Part shown: positions 55,673-63,061 of the stretch, piece by piece
Layout of the letters: each line of letters begins with the position of its first letter
Numbering within the stretch: position 1 is the stretch's first letter
Assembly: GCF_001187435.1 (NCBI RefSeq)
Contig: NZ_LFXA01000011.1
Span: 62,001 to 126,000, forward strand
Length of the DNA: 64,000 nt
Source: Streptomyces caatingaensis
Lineage (GTDB): Bacteria; Actinomycetota; Actinomycetes; Streptomycetales; Streptomycetaceae
Direction: 5' to 3'
Notes under the pieces: model-generated
Database searches by the model: none
Seen by the model: the letters and a program-made list of their open reading frames with translations, nothing else
What the model was told of the DNA's origin: nothing
Program-made: the position numbers and the translations under genes

Positions 55673-56077
55673 CTAATTGCCCCGGGCGTCCAGCGCGTGC
55701 CCCGTCGTCACGTCGACATGACCCGGAACCTCCTCGTGCCGGTCCCCGACCGTCCGCGTCCCGGCGGGCTCGAAGAGGAGGATCGAGGCGCCGGCGGCGG
55801 AGGAGGGCTTGTGCTCGGTGCCGCGGGGGACGGTGAAGGCCGAGCCCCGCGGCAGGCGGACGGTGCGCTCCCCGTCCGCCCCGCGCAGGGCGATGGTCAA
55901 CTCCCCGTCCAGGACGAGGAAGAACTCGTCCGTGTCGTCGTGCGCGTGCCAGACGTGCTCGCCCCGGACCTTGGAGACGCGGACGTCGTAGTCGTTGACG
56001 CGGCTCACGATGCGGGGGCTCCAGAGGGCGTCGAAGGAGGCGAGGGCGGCGGCGAGGGAGACGGGTTCGTTGCTCAT
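55673..56077 (-). CDS. Cupin-domain protein
   Basis: This 134-aa small beta-barrel protein carries the cupin metal motif HVWHAHDDTDEFFLVLDGE (motif 1) and a second motif around VPRGTEHKPSS. It may be an enzyme or a ligand sensor; nothing identifies the substrate. GAGGA precedes the ATG. It is divergent from the GlxA-type regulator gene, with 52 nt between starts, so that regulator may control it. Confidence 0.88.
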   Translation of the reverse strand: MSNEPVSLAAALASFDALWSPRIVSRVNDYDVRVSKVRGEHVWHAHDDTDEFFLVLDGELTIALRGADGERTVRLPRGSAFTVPRGTEHKPSSAAGASILLFEPAGTRTVGDRHEEVPGHVDVTTGHALDARGN

Positions 56078-56129
56078 GGCGTGATCCTCGCCCTGGGCGC
56101 GCGGCGGGCGTGAGTGCTAGGAATCGCAG

Positions 56130-57167
56130 ATGCCGCAAGGATCCCCGCAACCGCACCGCGTCGTCGTCCTCGTCGACGAGAACTCGAACCCCTTCGAACT
56201 CGGCTGCGCCACCGAGGTGTTCGGCCTGCGCCGCCGTGCCGAGCTCGGCCGTGAGCTCTACGACTTCCGGCTCTGCTCGCCGGAGCCCGCGACGCCGATG
56301 CGGGACGGCTTCTTCACCCTCACCGGCGTCGCGGACCTGGCGGCCGCCGAGACCGCCGACACCCTGATCGTCCCCAACCGCCCGGACGTCGGCGTCCCCC
56401 GCCGCCCGGCCGTCCTCGACGCCGTCCGCCGGGCGCACGCGCGCGGCGCGCGGCTGGTGGGCTTCTGCAGCGGCGCGTTCACCCTCGCCGAGGCGGGGGT
56501 CCTCGACGGCCGCCGGGCGACGGCCCACTGGCAGTGGGCGGACGCCTTCCGGACCCGCTTCCCGGCCGTCCGGCTGGAGGAGAACGTCCTGTTCGTGGAC
56601 GACGGCGACATCCTCACCGCCGCCGGCAGCGCCGCCGCGCTCGACCTCGGCCTGCACATCGTCCGCCGCGACCACGGCGCGGACGCCGCCAACGCGGTCA
56701 GCCGGCGGCTGGTCTTCGCGGCCCACCGGGACGGCGGCCAGCGGCAGTTCATCGAACGCCCCGTCCCCGACGCCCCGGACGAATCGCTGGCCCCGGTCCT
56801 GGCCTGGGCCCAGGAACACCTGGACGAGCCGCTGACGGTGACCGCCCTGGCGGCCCGCGCCGCCGTCAGCCCCGCCACCCTCCACCGCCGCTTCCGCGCC
56901 CAGCTCGGCACGACCCCCCTGGCCTGGCTCACCCGCGAACGCCTCGCGCTGGCCTGCCGCATGCTCGAACGAGGCGAATCCCGCCTCCCCCTCGTAGCCC
57001 GCCGCACCGGCCTCGGCACCCCCGCCAACCTCCGCGCCCTGCTGCGCCGTGAGACGGGTCTGACCCCCTCGGCCTACCGCCGCCGCTTCGGGCCGCCGGA
57101 CCCGGACGGGAACCGGCCGGCGCTCAACGGGCGGATGCCTCGCCCGGCAGGACCGCCCGGACCGTGA
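56130..57167 (+). CDS. GlxA-family regulator (DJ-1/PfpI plus AraC domain)
   Basis: This 345-aa protein joins an amidase-like DJ-1/PfpI domain (about 8-190; VVVLVDENSNPFELG, GFCSGAFTLAEAG with the nucleophile-elbow Cys) to a C-terminal AraC helix-turn-helix (about 225-325; LAARAAVSPATLHRRFRAQLG, TGLGTPANLRALLRRETG). AGGAA lies 6 nt before the ATG. Its last 44 nt overlap the end of the convergent histidine kinase gene, an unusual arrangement. A likely target is the divergent cupin gene. Confidence 0.9.
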   Translation: MPQGSPQPHRVVVLVDENSNPFELGCATEVFGLRRRAELGRELYDFRLCSPEPATPMRDGFFTLTGVADLAAAETADTLIVPNRPDVGVPRRPAVLDAVRRAHARGARLVGFCSGAFTLAEAGVLDGRRATAHWQWADAFRTRFPAVRLEENVLFVDDGDILTAAGSAAALDLGLHIVRRDHGADAANAVSRRLVFAAHRDGGQRQFIERPVPDAPDESLAPVLAWAQEHLDEPLTVTALAARAAVSPATLHRRFRAQLGTTPLAWLTRERLALACRMLERGESRLPLVARRTGLGTPANLRALLRRETGLTPSAYRRRFGPPDPDGNRPALNGRMPRPAGPPGP

Positions 57168-58227
57168 AGCCCCCGTCCTCCGCCGGGCCCGCCGTGAAGG
57201 TGCCGCCCAGGGACTCGGTGCGTTCACGGAGGCCCGTGAGGCCGTGGCCCCCGGAGGGGAGGGAGGGGGACGGGGCGCTGGGGGAGGGCGTGTTGTGGAC
57301 GGTGACGGAGAGGCCGGTGCGGCCGGGGAGTTCGGCGGTGCTCAGCGAGACCGTGATCCGCGCGCCGGGGGCGTGTTTGCGGGCGTTGGTCAGGGACTCC
57401 TGGACGGTGCGGTAGGCGGCTTCCTCCACCGCGGGGGGCCACTTGACCGAGGTGAGGGCGGGGAGGTCGGCGTGGAGGGTGGTGTCCAGGGCGCTGGTGG
57501 AGAGGAGCGCGGGGAGGGCGGTGAGGCGGGGGGTGTCGGAGGGGGCCGTGCGCAGCACGCCCACCAGGTCGCGGAGTTCGCGCAGGGCCGTGGCGCCCAG
57601 TTCGCGGATGACGCCCGCCGTCTCGCGGGACCGGGGGTCGGGGCTCGTGCGTTCCAGGGCGCCGGCCTGGACCGTCAGGAGGCTGACGCGGTAGGAGACG
57701 ACGTCGTGCATCTCCCGGGCCAGGCGGGTGCGTTCGGTCAGGGCCGCGCGTTCGGCGATGAGCTCGGCCTCGCGGCGGTGGGCGCGGGAGAGCTCGCCGA
57801 TGTGCCGGGCGAGCTCGCGCCGGGCGCGGCTGAGGCGGCCCATGGCCGTCGGGCCCGCCGTCATCAGGGCGGAGGAGACGGCCCCGTAGAGGATGCCGTC
57901 CGACAGCGGGAGCCAGGGGCCCAGGGCGGCGAGGAAGAAGACCGCGGCGCAGCCGGCCACCGTCCTGCGGCGGGGCAGCGAACGGGCCGTCTCGTACAGC
58001 GCCGTCATCGGGGCGAGCAGCAGGTGCCCGGTGAAGGTGACGGGCAGGGCGGCCGCCAGGACCGGGAGCGGCCACCGGCGGCGCAGGAAGAGGGCGGCGA
58101 CGGTGGCGGCGTACAGGGCCGTCTCCGCGGGGCCCACCAGCGGGCGCATGGCCAGGGTCTCGGCGGCCGCGGCGGGGACGAGGGCCAGGTCCCGTACGAA
58201 GGGGGAGCGCGGGGGTCTCAGGGGCAC
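57124..58227 (-). CDS. Sensor histidine kinase (HisKA_3, NarL-type system)
   Basis: This 367-aa kinase has four or five N-terminal membrane helices (about 12-125), a coiled-coil (about 135-165), the phospho-acceptor His in LAREMHDVVSYRVSLL and an ATPase domain with EESLTNARKHAPG-type N box (here QESLTNARKHAPG) and GHGLTGLRERTESLGG. The GTG at 58227 overlaps the response regulator stop by 10 nt, so it is co-translated. No extracytoplasmic domain is evident, so it may sense the membrane. Confidence 0.9.
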   Translation of the reverse strand: MPLRPPRSPFVRDLALVPAAAAETLAMRPLVGPAETALYAATVAALFLRRRWPLPVLAAALPVTFTGHLLLAPMTALYETARSLPRRRTVAGCAAVFFLAALGPWLPLSDGILYGAVSSALMTAGPTAMGRLSRARRELARHIGELSRAHRREAELIAERAALTERTRLAREMHDVVSYRVSLLTVQAGALERTSPDPRSRETAGVIRELGATALRELRDLVGVLRTAPSDTPRLTALPALLSTSALDTTLHADLPALTSVKWPPAVEEAAYRTVQESLTNARKHAPGARITVSLSTAELPGRTGLSVTVHNTPSPSAPSPSLPSGGHGLTGLRERTESLGGTFTAGPAEDGGFTVRAVLPGEASAR

Positions 58228-58886
58228 GCGGCGGTGTCCGGGTCGAGGGAGACCAGGCCGTAGTGGTGGGCCAGCACCGCGGCCTGGACGCGGTTGGCGG
58301 TGCCCAGCTTGGCGAGGATGGCGCTGACGTGGTCCTTGGCGGTCGCGGTGCCCATCAGCAGGGCGGCGCCGATCTCCGCGTTGGAGCGGCCCCGGGCGAG
58401 GAGCGCCAGCACGTCGCGCTCGCGGTCGGTGAGGGAGGCGAGCCGGGAGGCCGGCGGGCCCCCGCCGCGGGCGCGCAGGTACCCGCCGACGACGCTGTCG
58501 GCGACCGCGGGGGAGAGGATCGTCCCGCCGGACGCCAGGACCCGGACGGCGCTGGCGAGTTCGTCCGGGACGGTGTCCTTGACCAGGAAGCCGGAGGCGC
58601 CGGCGCGCAGGGCCGGGGCGATCTCCTCGTCGGCGGCGAAGGTGGTCAGCATCGCCACCACCGGCGGGTCGGGCAGGGCGAGCAGCGAGGAGAGGACGGA
58701 GATCCCGTCGGCGCCGGGCATGCGGATGTCCAGCAGGACGACGTCGGGGCGGTGACGGACCGCCATCTCCACGGCCTGCGGCCCCTCGCACGTGACCGGG
58801 ACCTCGATGTCCGGTTCCGCCTCGAGGATGCTGCGTATCCCGGCGCGCAGCAGCTTCTCGTCGTCAACGACCATGACGCGGATCAC
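58218..58886 (-). CDS. Response regulator, NarL/LuxR type
   Basis: This 222-aa protein has a receiver domain (phospho-acceptor Asp in VVLLDIRMPG, switch Lys in FLVKDTVPDE) and a LuxR helix-turn-helix (LTDRERDVLALLARGRSNAEIGAAL). GTG 58886 is chosen because AGGAG lies 8 nt upstream. Its gene comes first in the two-component operon. A palindrome next to its -10 box (58926-58940) suggests autoregulation. Confidence 0.93.
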   Translation of the reverse strand: MIRVMVVDDEKLLRAGIRSILEAEPDIEVPVTCEGPQAVEMAVRHRPDVVLLDIRMPGADGISVLSSLLALPDPPVVAMLTTFAADEEIAPALRAGASGFLVKDTVPDELASAVRVLASGGTILSPAVADSVVGGYLRARGGGPPASRLASLTDRERDVLALLARGRSNAEIGAALLMGTATAKDHVSAILAKLGTANRVQAAVLAHHYGLVSLDPDTAACP

Positions 58887-58918
58887 TATCACCACTCCTG
58901 CGCTGATTCTGGCGAGGA

Positions 58919-58940
58919 AATATAACAACCGGCCCGGTTG
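58919..58940 (-). promoter_or_regulatory. Promoter and palindrome of the two-component operon
   Basis: On the minus strand TATATT (58919-58924) is a good -10 box, about 32 nt before the regulator start. Immediately upstream is a palindrome CAACCGG-C-CCGGTTG (58926-58940). The -35 region is poor, so an activator site is plausible. Confidence 0.5.
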
Positions 58941-58998
58941 GTCCGGACCACACCCCCGCCGACCGGCGGTCGGGAACCGACGGTCGGCGGGTGCCGCC

Positions 58999-59121
58999 GG
59001 GGGGTTCCGTCCGGGCAGGATGGGGCGCGGGGGATCACCGGGGGGAATCCGGGGGGAAACCGAGGGGGAACCGGGGGGAGCCCGCGCGCGCCGGGGGGAT
59101 GCGCGCGGGGCGCGCCGGGGG
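58999..59121 (+). repeat. G-run array (quadruplex-prone) between divergent genes
   Basis: The plus strand has runs of five or six G at 58999, 59029, 59040, 59051, 59064, 59073, 59093 and 59117. Those from 59040 to 59078 form a loose repeat CCGGGGGGAA(A/T)CC with 9-13 nt spacing. There is no gene-like reading frame here. A 10-bp inverted repeat CCGCCGACCG/CGGTCGGCGG lies just before it (about 58957-58990). Confidence 0.6.
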
Positions 59122-59129
59122 CGAGTCCG

Positions 59130-59155
59130 CTGTACGACCGGAGGGGGATGTACAG
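59130..59155. promoter_or_regulatory. Inverted repeat upstream of the SDR gene
   Basis: CTGTAC-N14-GTACAG lies 72 nt before the SDR ATG. It may be an operator; the regulator is unknown. CAAGCT ends 7 nt before the SDR ATG and is a weak leaderless -10 candidate. Confidence 0.35.
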
Positions 59156-59227
59156 ACGGCTCGCCTCCCTGGCGTATGCGGGTCCACACGCCGTACACCC
59201 GTCCCCGTTTGAGGCAAGCTGGGGTCC

Positions 59228-59917
59228 ATGGCAACACATGTGATCACTGGTGCCGGATCGGGCATCGGCGCGGTCGTCGCCGAGCGGCTGCACGCGCGCG
59301 GGGACGAGCTGTACCTCTTCGCCCGGGACGCGGGCCGGGCCAAGGAGCTGGCGGAGCGCTTCCCCGGGGCCCGCACGCTCGTCGGCGACCTCTCCAACCC
59401 CGACCGGCTGTCCTGGGCGCTGAGCCACCAGGCCCTGCCCGAACGCGTCGACTCGCTGCTGCACATCGCCGGCGTGGTCGACCTCGGCCCCGTCGGCGAC
59501 CTGACGCCGAGGACGTGGACGCACCAGCTCGCCGTCAACCTCGTCGCGCCGGCCGAGCTGACCCGGCTGCTCCTGCCCCAACTGCGGGTCTCCAAGGGCC
59601 ACGTGGTCTTCGTCAACTCCGGCGCCGGCCTCACCGCGCACCCGCAGTGGAGCGCGTACGCCGCGAGCAAGCACGGCCTCAAGGCGCTCGCCGACTCGCT
59701 GCGCGGCGAGGAGCACGCCAACGGGGTGCGGGTGACCAGCGTCTACCCGGGGCGCACCGCCACCGCGATGCAGGCGAAGGTGCACCGGCAGGAGGGCAAG
59801 GAGTACGAGGCCGGCCAGTGGATCGACCCGGGCTCCGTGGCGAGCACCATCCTGCTCGCGATCGACCTGCCCCGGGACGCGGAGATCAACGACGTGTCCG
59901 TCCGGCCGGGGCGCTGA
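59228..59917 (+). CDS. Short-chain dehydrogenase/reductase
   Basis: This 229-aa classical SDR has the cofactor motif TGAGSGIGAVV (6-16), a GDLSNPDRL acidic turn, NSGAGL with the catalytic Ser region, and the YAASKHG catalytic Tyr/Lys. It reduces or oxidises an unknown substrate with NAD(P). The start codon lacks a ribosome site. It is followed 38 nt later by a MarR regulator gene on the same strand that appears to have its own promoter. Confidence 0.92.
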   Translation: MATHVITGAGSGIGAVVAERLHARGDELYLFARDAGRAKELAERFPGARTLVGDLSNPDRLSWALSHQALPERVDSLLHIAGVVDLGPVGDLTPRTWTHQLAVNLVAPAELTRLLLPQLRVSKGHVVFVNSGAGLTAHPQWSAYAASKHGLKALADSLRGEEHANGVRVTSVYPGRTATAMQAKVHRQEGKEYEAGQWIDPGSVASTILLAIDLPRDAEINDVSVRPGR

Positions 59918-59955
59918 CCGGCCCGGGCGCCGGGGCGCGGCGTAGGGTTGAGGCC

Positions 59956-60399
59956 ATGAACAGCGCAGCGGACACCGCGACGGCCGGGGCCTCGATCCGG
60001 GACATACGGCTCCTGGTCGTGGAGCTGGGCAAGCGGATGGACGCCCACCGGCGGTCCCGGATCGCGGAGTTCGACCTCACCCTGACCCAGGCCAAGGCCC
60101 TGGAGGAGCTGGGCGATCCGAAGACGGCGCGCGAGCTGGCCGCGGTGCTCAGCTGCGAGCCGCCCAACGTCACCTACATCATGGACAAGCTGGAGAAGCG
60201 CGGTCTGGTCGTCCGTGAGCCGCACCCGCAGGACCGGCGGGCGAAGCGGCTCGTCCTGACCGAGGCGGGGCGGGAGTTGCGGCTGAAACTGCTGCGGCGC
60301 ATGGGGCAGGATTCCCCGCTCGACCACCTCTCGCAGGAGGAGCTGAACGAGCTGCGGGACCGGCTGTTCCGCGCGCTGGAGGGGCCCACCGGGGCGTAG
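59956..60399 (+). CDS. MarR-family regulator
   Basis: This 147-aa dimeric regulator has the winged helix LTQAKALEELGDPKTARELAAVLSCEPPNVTYIMDKLEKRGLVVREPHPQDRRAK (family signature DRRAKRL). TAGGGT ends 7 nt before the ATG without a Shine-Dalgarno, so it is probably leaderless. The downstream MFS exporter gene has a palindrome across its promoter (60538-60554) that is the obvious target, making a drug-responsive regulator-pump pair. Confidence 0.92.
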   Translation: MNSAADTATAGASIRDIRLLVVELGKRMDAHRRSRIAEFDLTLTQAKALEELGDPKTARELAAVLSCEPPNVTYIMDKLEKRGLVVREPHPQDRRAKRLVLTEAGRELRLKLLRRMGQDSPLDHLSQEELNELRDRLFRALEGPTGA

Positions 60400-60468
60400 C
60401 GGCCGGTTCGTCCGCCACCTGACCACCGCTTCGTCCGCCACCTCGTCCGCGGCCTGTCCGCAACCGAG

Positions 60469-60497
60469 AGCCCCCGGGTGCCCGGCGCCCGGGGGCT
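60469..60497 (+). terminator. Hairpin terminator after the MarR gene
   Basis: AGCCCCCGGG and CCCGGGGGCT form a perfect 10-bp stem with a 9-nt loop, 69 nt after the stop. It separates the regulator transcript from the MFS gene. Confidence 0.7.
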
Positions 60498-60532
60498 TCC
60501 GTATGGAGTAAGTAAAGTTCGAGCTGTAACCA

Positions 60533-60562
60533 TTGTCGCTGTAATCGATACAGCTTTAAGTT
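60533..60562 (+). promoter_or_regulatory. Promoter and operator of the MFS exporter gene
   Basis: A -35 box TTGTCG (60533-60538) and a -10 box TAAGTT (60557-60562) are 18 nt apart, and the -10 ends 7 nt before the ATG, so the mRNA is leaderless. Between them lies GCTGTA-ATCGA-TACAGC (60538-60554), with a further AGCTGTAA at 60522-60529. A MarR dimer bound here would block the promoter. Confidence 0.65.
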
Positions 60563-60569
60563 TATCTCC

Positions 60570-61970
60570 ATGATCACCGCATCCCGCTCCCGCACGGCCG
60601 CCCCCGCCGGGGCCCCGGAATCCGCCCTCCCGGCGCGCCAGGGGCTCCAACTCCTCGCCCTGGCGCTCGGGTTCGTCATGGCCGTGCTCGACACCACGAT
60701 CATGAACGTCGCGGGCCCGTCCCTCCGGACCGGGCTGCACCTGTCCCTGTCCGGCCTCACCTGGGTCGTCGGCGGCTACATCCTCGTCTTCGCCTCGCTG
60801 CTGCTGCTCGCCGGCTCGCTCGCCGCGCGGTACGGGGCGCGGCGCGTCTACCTGGCCGGGCTGGCGCTGTTCACGGCCGCGTCGCTGCTGTGCGCGGCGG
60901 CCCCGGCGGCCGGTGTGCTGCTGGCCGGGCGGCTGCTCCAGGGCGCGGGCGCCGCCCTGTTCATGCCCAGCTCGCTGACGCTGCTGCTCGCGGCCTTCCC
61001 CGGGGCGCGGGAGCGCGCCCGGGTGCTCGGCCTGTGGTCGGCGATCGTCTCCACGGCGGGCGGGCTGGGCCCGGCGCTGGGCGGGGTGCTGGTCGACGCG
61101 TTCGGCTGGCGGTCGATCTTTCTGATCAACCTGCCGTTCGGCCTCGCCGGACTCGTCCTCGCCCGCCGCGTCGTCGCGGACCTCCCCGGCCGGCCCGGCG
61201 CGCTCGGCGCCGGCGGCCACGCGCTGGGCCTGCTCGCGCTGGCCGGGCTCAGCTACGGGCTGATCCAGGGCCCCGAGCGGGGCTGGACGGACGCCGGGGT
61301 GCTGGGCGGGCTCGCCGTGGCCGTGCTGGGCGCGGCGGCGTTCGTCCTGCGCGAGCGGCGGGCCGCCGACCGCATCCTGCCGGGGGCCCTGCTCGCCGAC
61401 TCCCGCTTCCGCGCGGCGAGTCTGATCGGCTTCCTCTTCAACTTCGCCGCCTACGGCCTCCTGTTCGTCCTCGGCCTCTTCTTCCAGCAGGCGCGGGGCG
61501 CGAGCCCGATGGAGGCGGGGCTGGAGATGCTGCCGACGCAGCTCGTCTGGCCGCTGGGCAACGTCCTCTACACCCGCTACGGACGCCGGCTGGGCAACCG
61601 CGCCGCCCTCGCCGGCTCGCTGGGCCTGGCCGCCGCGGGCCTGCCGGTCCTGGCGCTCACGGTCGGGCCCGGCACGCCGTACTGGGTCCTCGCCGTCGTC
61701 CTCGGCGTCCTCAACACCGGCATCGGCGTCGCCTCCCCGGCGATGACGGGCGCCCTGATGGAGGCCGCGGGGCCGGAGCACTCCGCCATGGCGAGTGCCT
61801 CCCTGAACGCCAACCGGCAGATCGGCAGCCTCGTGGGCGTCGCCGTGATGAGCGCGGTCGTCGCGGGGGCCGGCGGCTGGTACACGGCGCTGGGCGTGGT
61901 GCTCGCCGTGGCCGCGGCGGCCTACGGGGGCGGCGCCCTGGCCGCGCTGCGGGGGCTGCGGGCCGCCTGA
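60570..61970 (+). CDS. MFS multidrug exporter (DHA2/EmrB-QacA type)
   Basis: This 466-aa membrane protein has about 14 hydrophobic segments, with motif LDTTIMNVAGPSL in helix 1 and the motif-A-like AARYGARRVYLAG. It should export drugs or small metabolites using the proton gradient. It is next to a MarR gene and has an operator across its promoter. ATG 60570 appears to lie at the mRNA 5' end. Confidence 0.92.
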   Translation: MITASRSRTAAPAGAPESALPARQGLQLLALALGFVMAVLDTTIMNVAGPSLRTGLHLSLSGLTWVVGGYILVFASLLLLAGSLAARYGARRVYLAGLALFTAASLLCAAAPAAGVLLAGRLLQGAGAALFMPSSLTLLLAAFPGARERARVLGLWSAIVSTAGGLGPALGGVLVDAFGWRSIFLINLPFGLAGLVLARRVVADLPGRPGALGAGGHALGLLALAGLSYGLIQGPERGWTDAGVLGGLAVAVLGAAAFVLRERRAADRILPGALLADSRFRAASLIGFLFNFAAYGLLFVLGLFFQQARGASPMEAGLEMLPTQLVWPLGNVLYTRYGRRLGNRAALAGSLGLAAAGLPVLALTVGPGTPYWVLAVVLGVLNTGIGVASPAMTGALMEAAGPEHSAMASASLNANRQIGSLVGVAVMSAVVAGAGGWYTALGVVLAVAAAAYGGGALAALRGLRAA

Positions 61971-62006
61971 GCCCGCCGGCCTCCCCGGCCTCGTTACCCT
62001 TCCGGG

Positions 62007-63029
62007 GTGAGCGAGATGAACGAGATCATCGGCCGGTGCCCGGGGACGGCCACCGGCGTGGGGTCCATGCCCGGGACGGACGCCCGCGAGGCGGCCAGGA
62101 TCGTCACGGGGTCCCTGGAGACCCTGCCGTACCTGCCGGAGCTGCCCGCCCGCGGACCCGGCGCCGACATGATCGGCCGGACCGCCGGGCTGCTGGTGGA
62201 CGTCTTCGCCCAGGTCGAGCCCAGCGGCTGGCGGATCGGCGACCGGCCGGGCCGGGACACCCGGCGGGCGCACGCGTGGCTGCGCGAGGACCTGGACGCC
62301 CTGGAGGAGTTCACCCAGGGGTACGAGGGCGCGCTGAAGGTCTCGGCCGTCGGCCCGTGGACGCTCGCCGCGGCGCTCCAACTGCGCGGCGGCGAGGCCG
62401 CCTTGGCCGACCCCGGCGCCTGCCGCGACCTGGCCGCCTCGCTCGCGGAGGGGCTGCGCGGCCACCTCGCGGAGCTGCGGCGCCGGGTGCCGGGCGCACG
62501 CCTCGTCCTCCAGCTCGACGAACCGTCGCTGCCCGCCGTGCTGCGCGGACAGGTCCGTACGGCCAGCGGCTACCGCACCCACCGGGCGGTGGACCGGGCC
62601 GTCGCCGAGGGCGCGCTGCGCGAGCTCGCCGCGGTCGCGCGGGAGGCGGACGGCGCCCTCGTCGTCCACTCGTGCGCCCCCGGCGTGCCGTTCGCGCTGC
62701 TGCGGAGGGCCGGCGCGACCGGAGTCTCGTTCGATTTCTCCCTGCTCACCGAGCGTGAGGACGAGGCGCTCGGCGAGGCCGTCGAGGCGGGGACGACGCT
62801 CTTCGCGGGCGTGGTGCCCGGCGTGGACGGCCCGTTGTCCGACCCTGCCGGTAGCGTCATGGGGGTCAGGACGCTGTGGCGCAGGCTGGGGCTGTCGCCG
62901 GCGACTCTCGCGGAGTCCGTCGTCGTCACCCCGTCGTGCGGGCTCGCGGGTGCTTCGCCCGCATATGCCCGTTCTGTCCTCGCCCACTGCGTCCGGGCGG
63001 CACGATCGCTCGCGGACAACCCGGAGTGA
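62007..63029 (+). CDS. MetE C-terminal-like methyltransferase
   Basis: This 340-aa protein resembles the catalytic half of cobalamin-independent methionine synthase. It keeps the zinc ligands HSC (LVVHSCAPG) and the late Cys (VVTPSCGLAG), and the folate-side motif VLQLDEPSLP. It lacks the N-terminal half of full MetE (about 750 aa), like the archaeal and actinobacterial short forms whose methyl donor is uncertain. GTG 62007 lies 6 nt after TACCCT, so it is probably leaderless; ATG 62016 is the alternative. ligA follows 32 nt later. Confidence 0.85.
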   Translation: MSEMNEIIGRCPGTATGVGSMPGTDAREAARIVTGSLETLPYLPELPARGPGADMIGRTAGLLVDVFAQVEPSGWRIGDRPGRDTRRAHAWLREDLDALEEFTQGYEGALKVSAVGPWTLAAALQLRGGEAALADPGACRDLAASLAEGLRGHLAELRRRVPGARLVLQLDEPSLPAVLRGQVRTASGYRTHRAVDRAVAEGALRELAAVAREADGALVVHSCAPGVPFALLRRAGATGVSFDFSLLTEREDEALGEAVEAGTTLFAGVVPGVDGPLSDPAGSVMGVRTLWRRLGLSPATLAESVVVTPSCGLAGASPAYARSVLAHCVRAARSLADNPE

Positions 63030-63061
63030 CGGCGCCCATGGAGCAACGGGAGGAAGAGACG

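Noticed and set aside
60174..62987. 937-codon minus-strand open frame over the MFS and MetE-like genes
   Set aside because: Antisense shadow; the plus-strand genes have membrane helices, zinc ligands and promoters.
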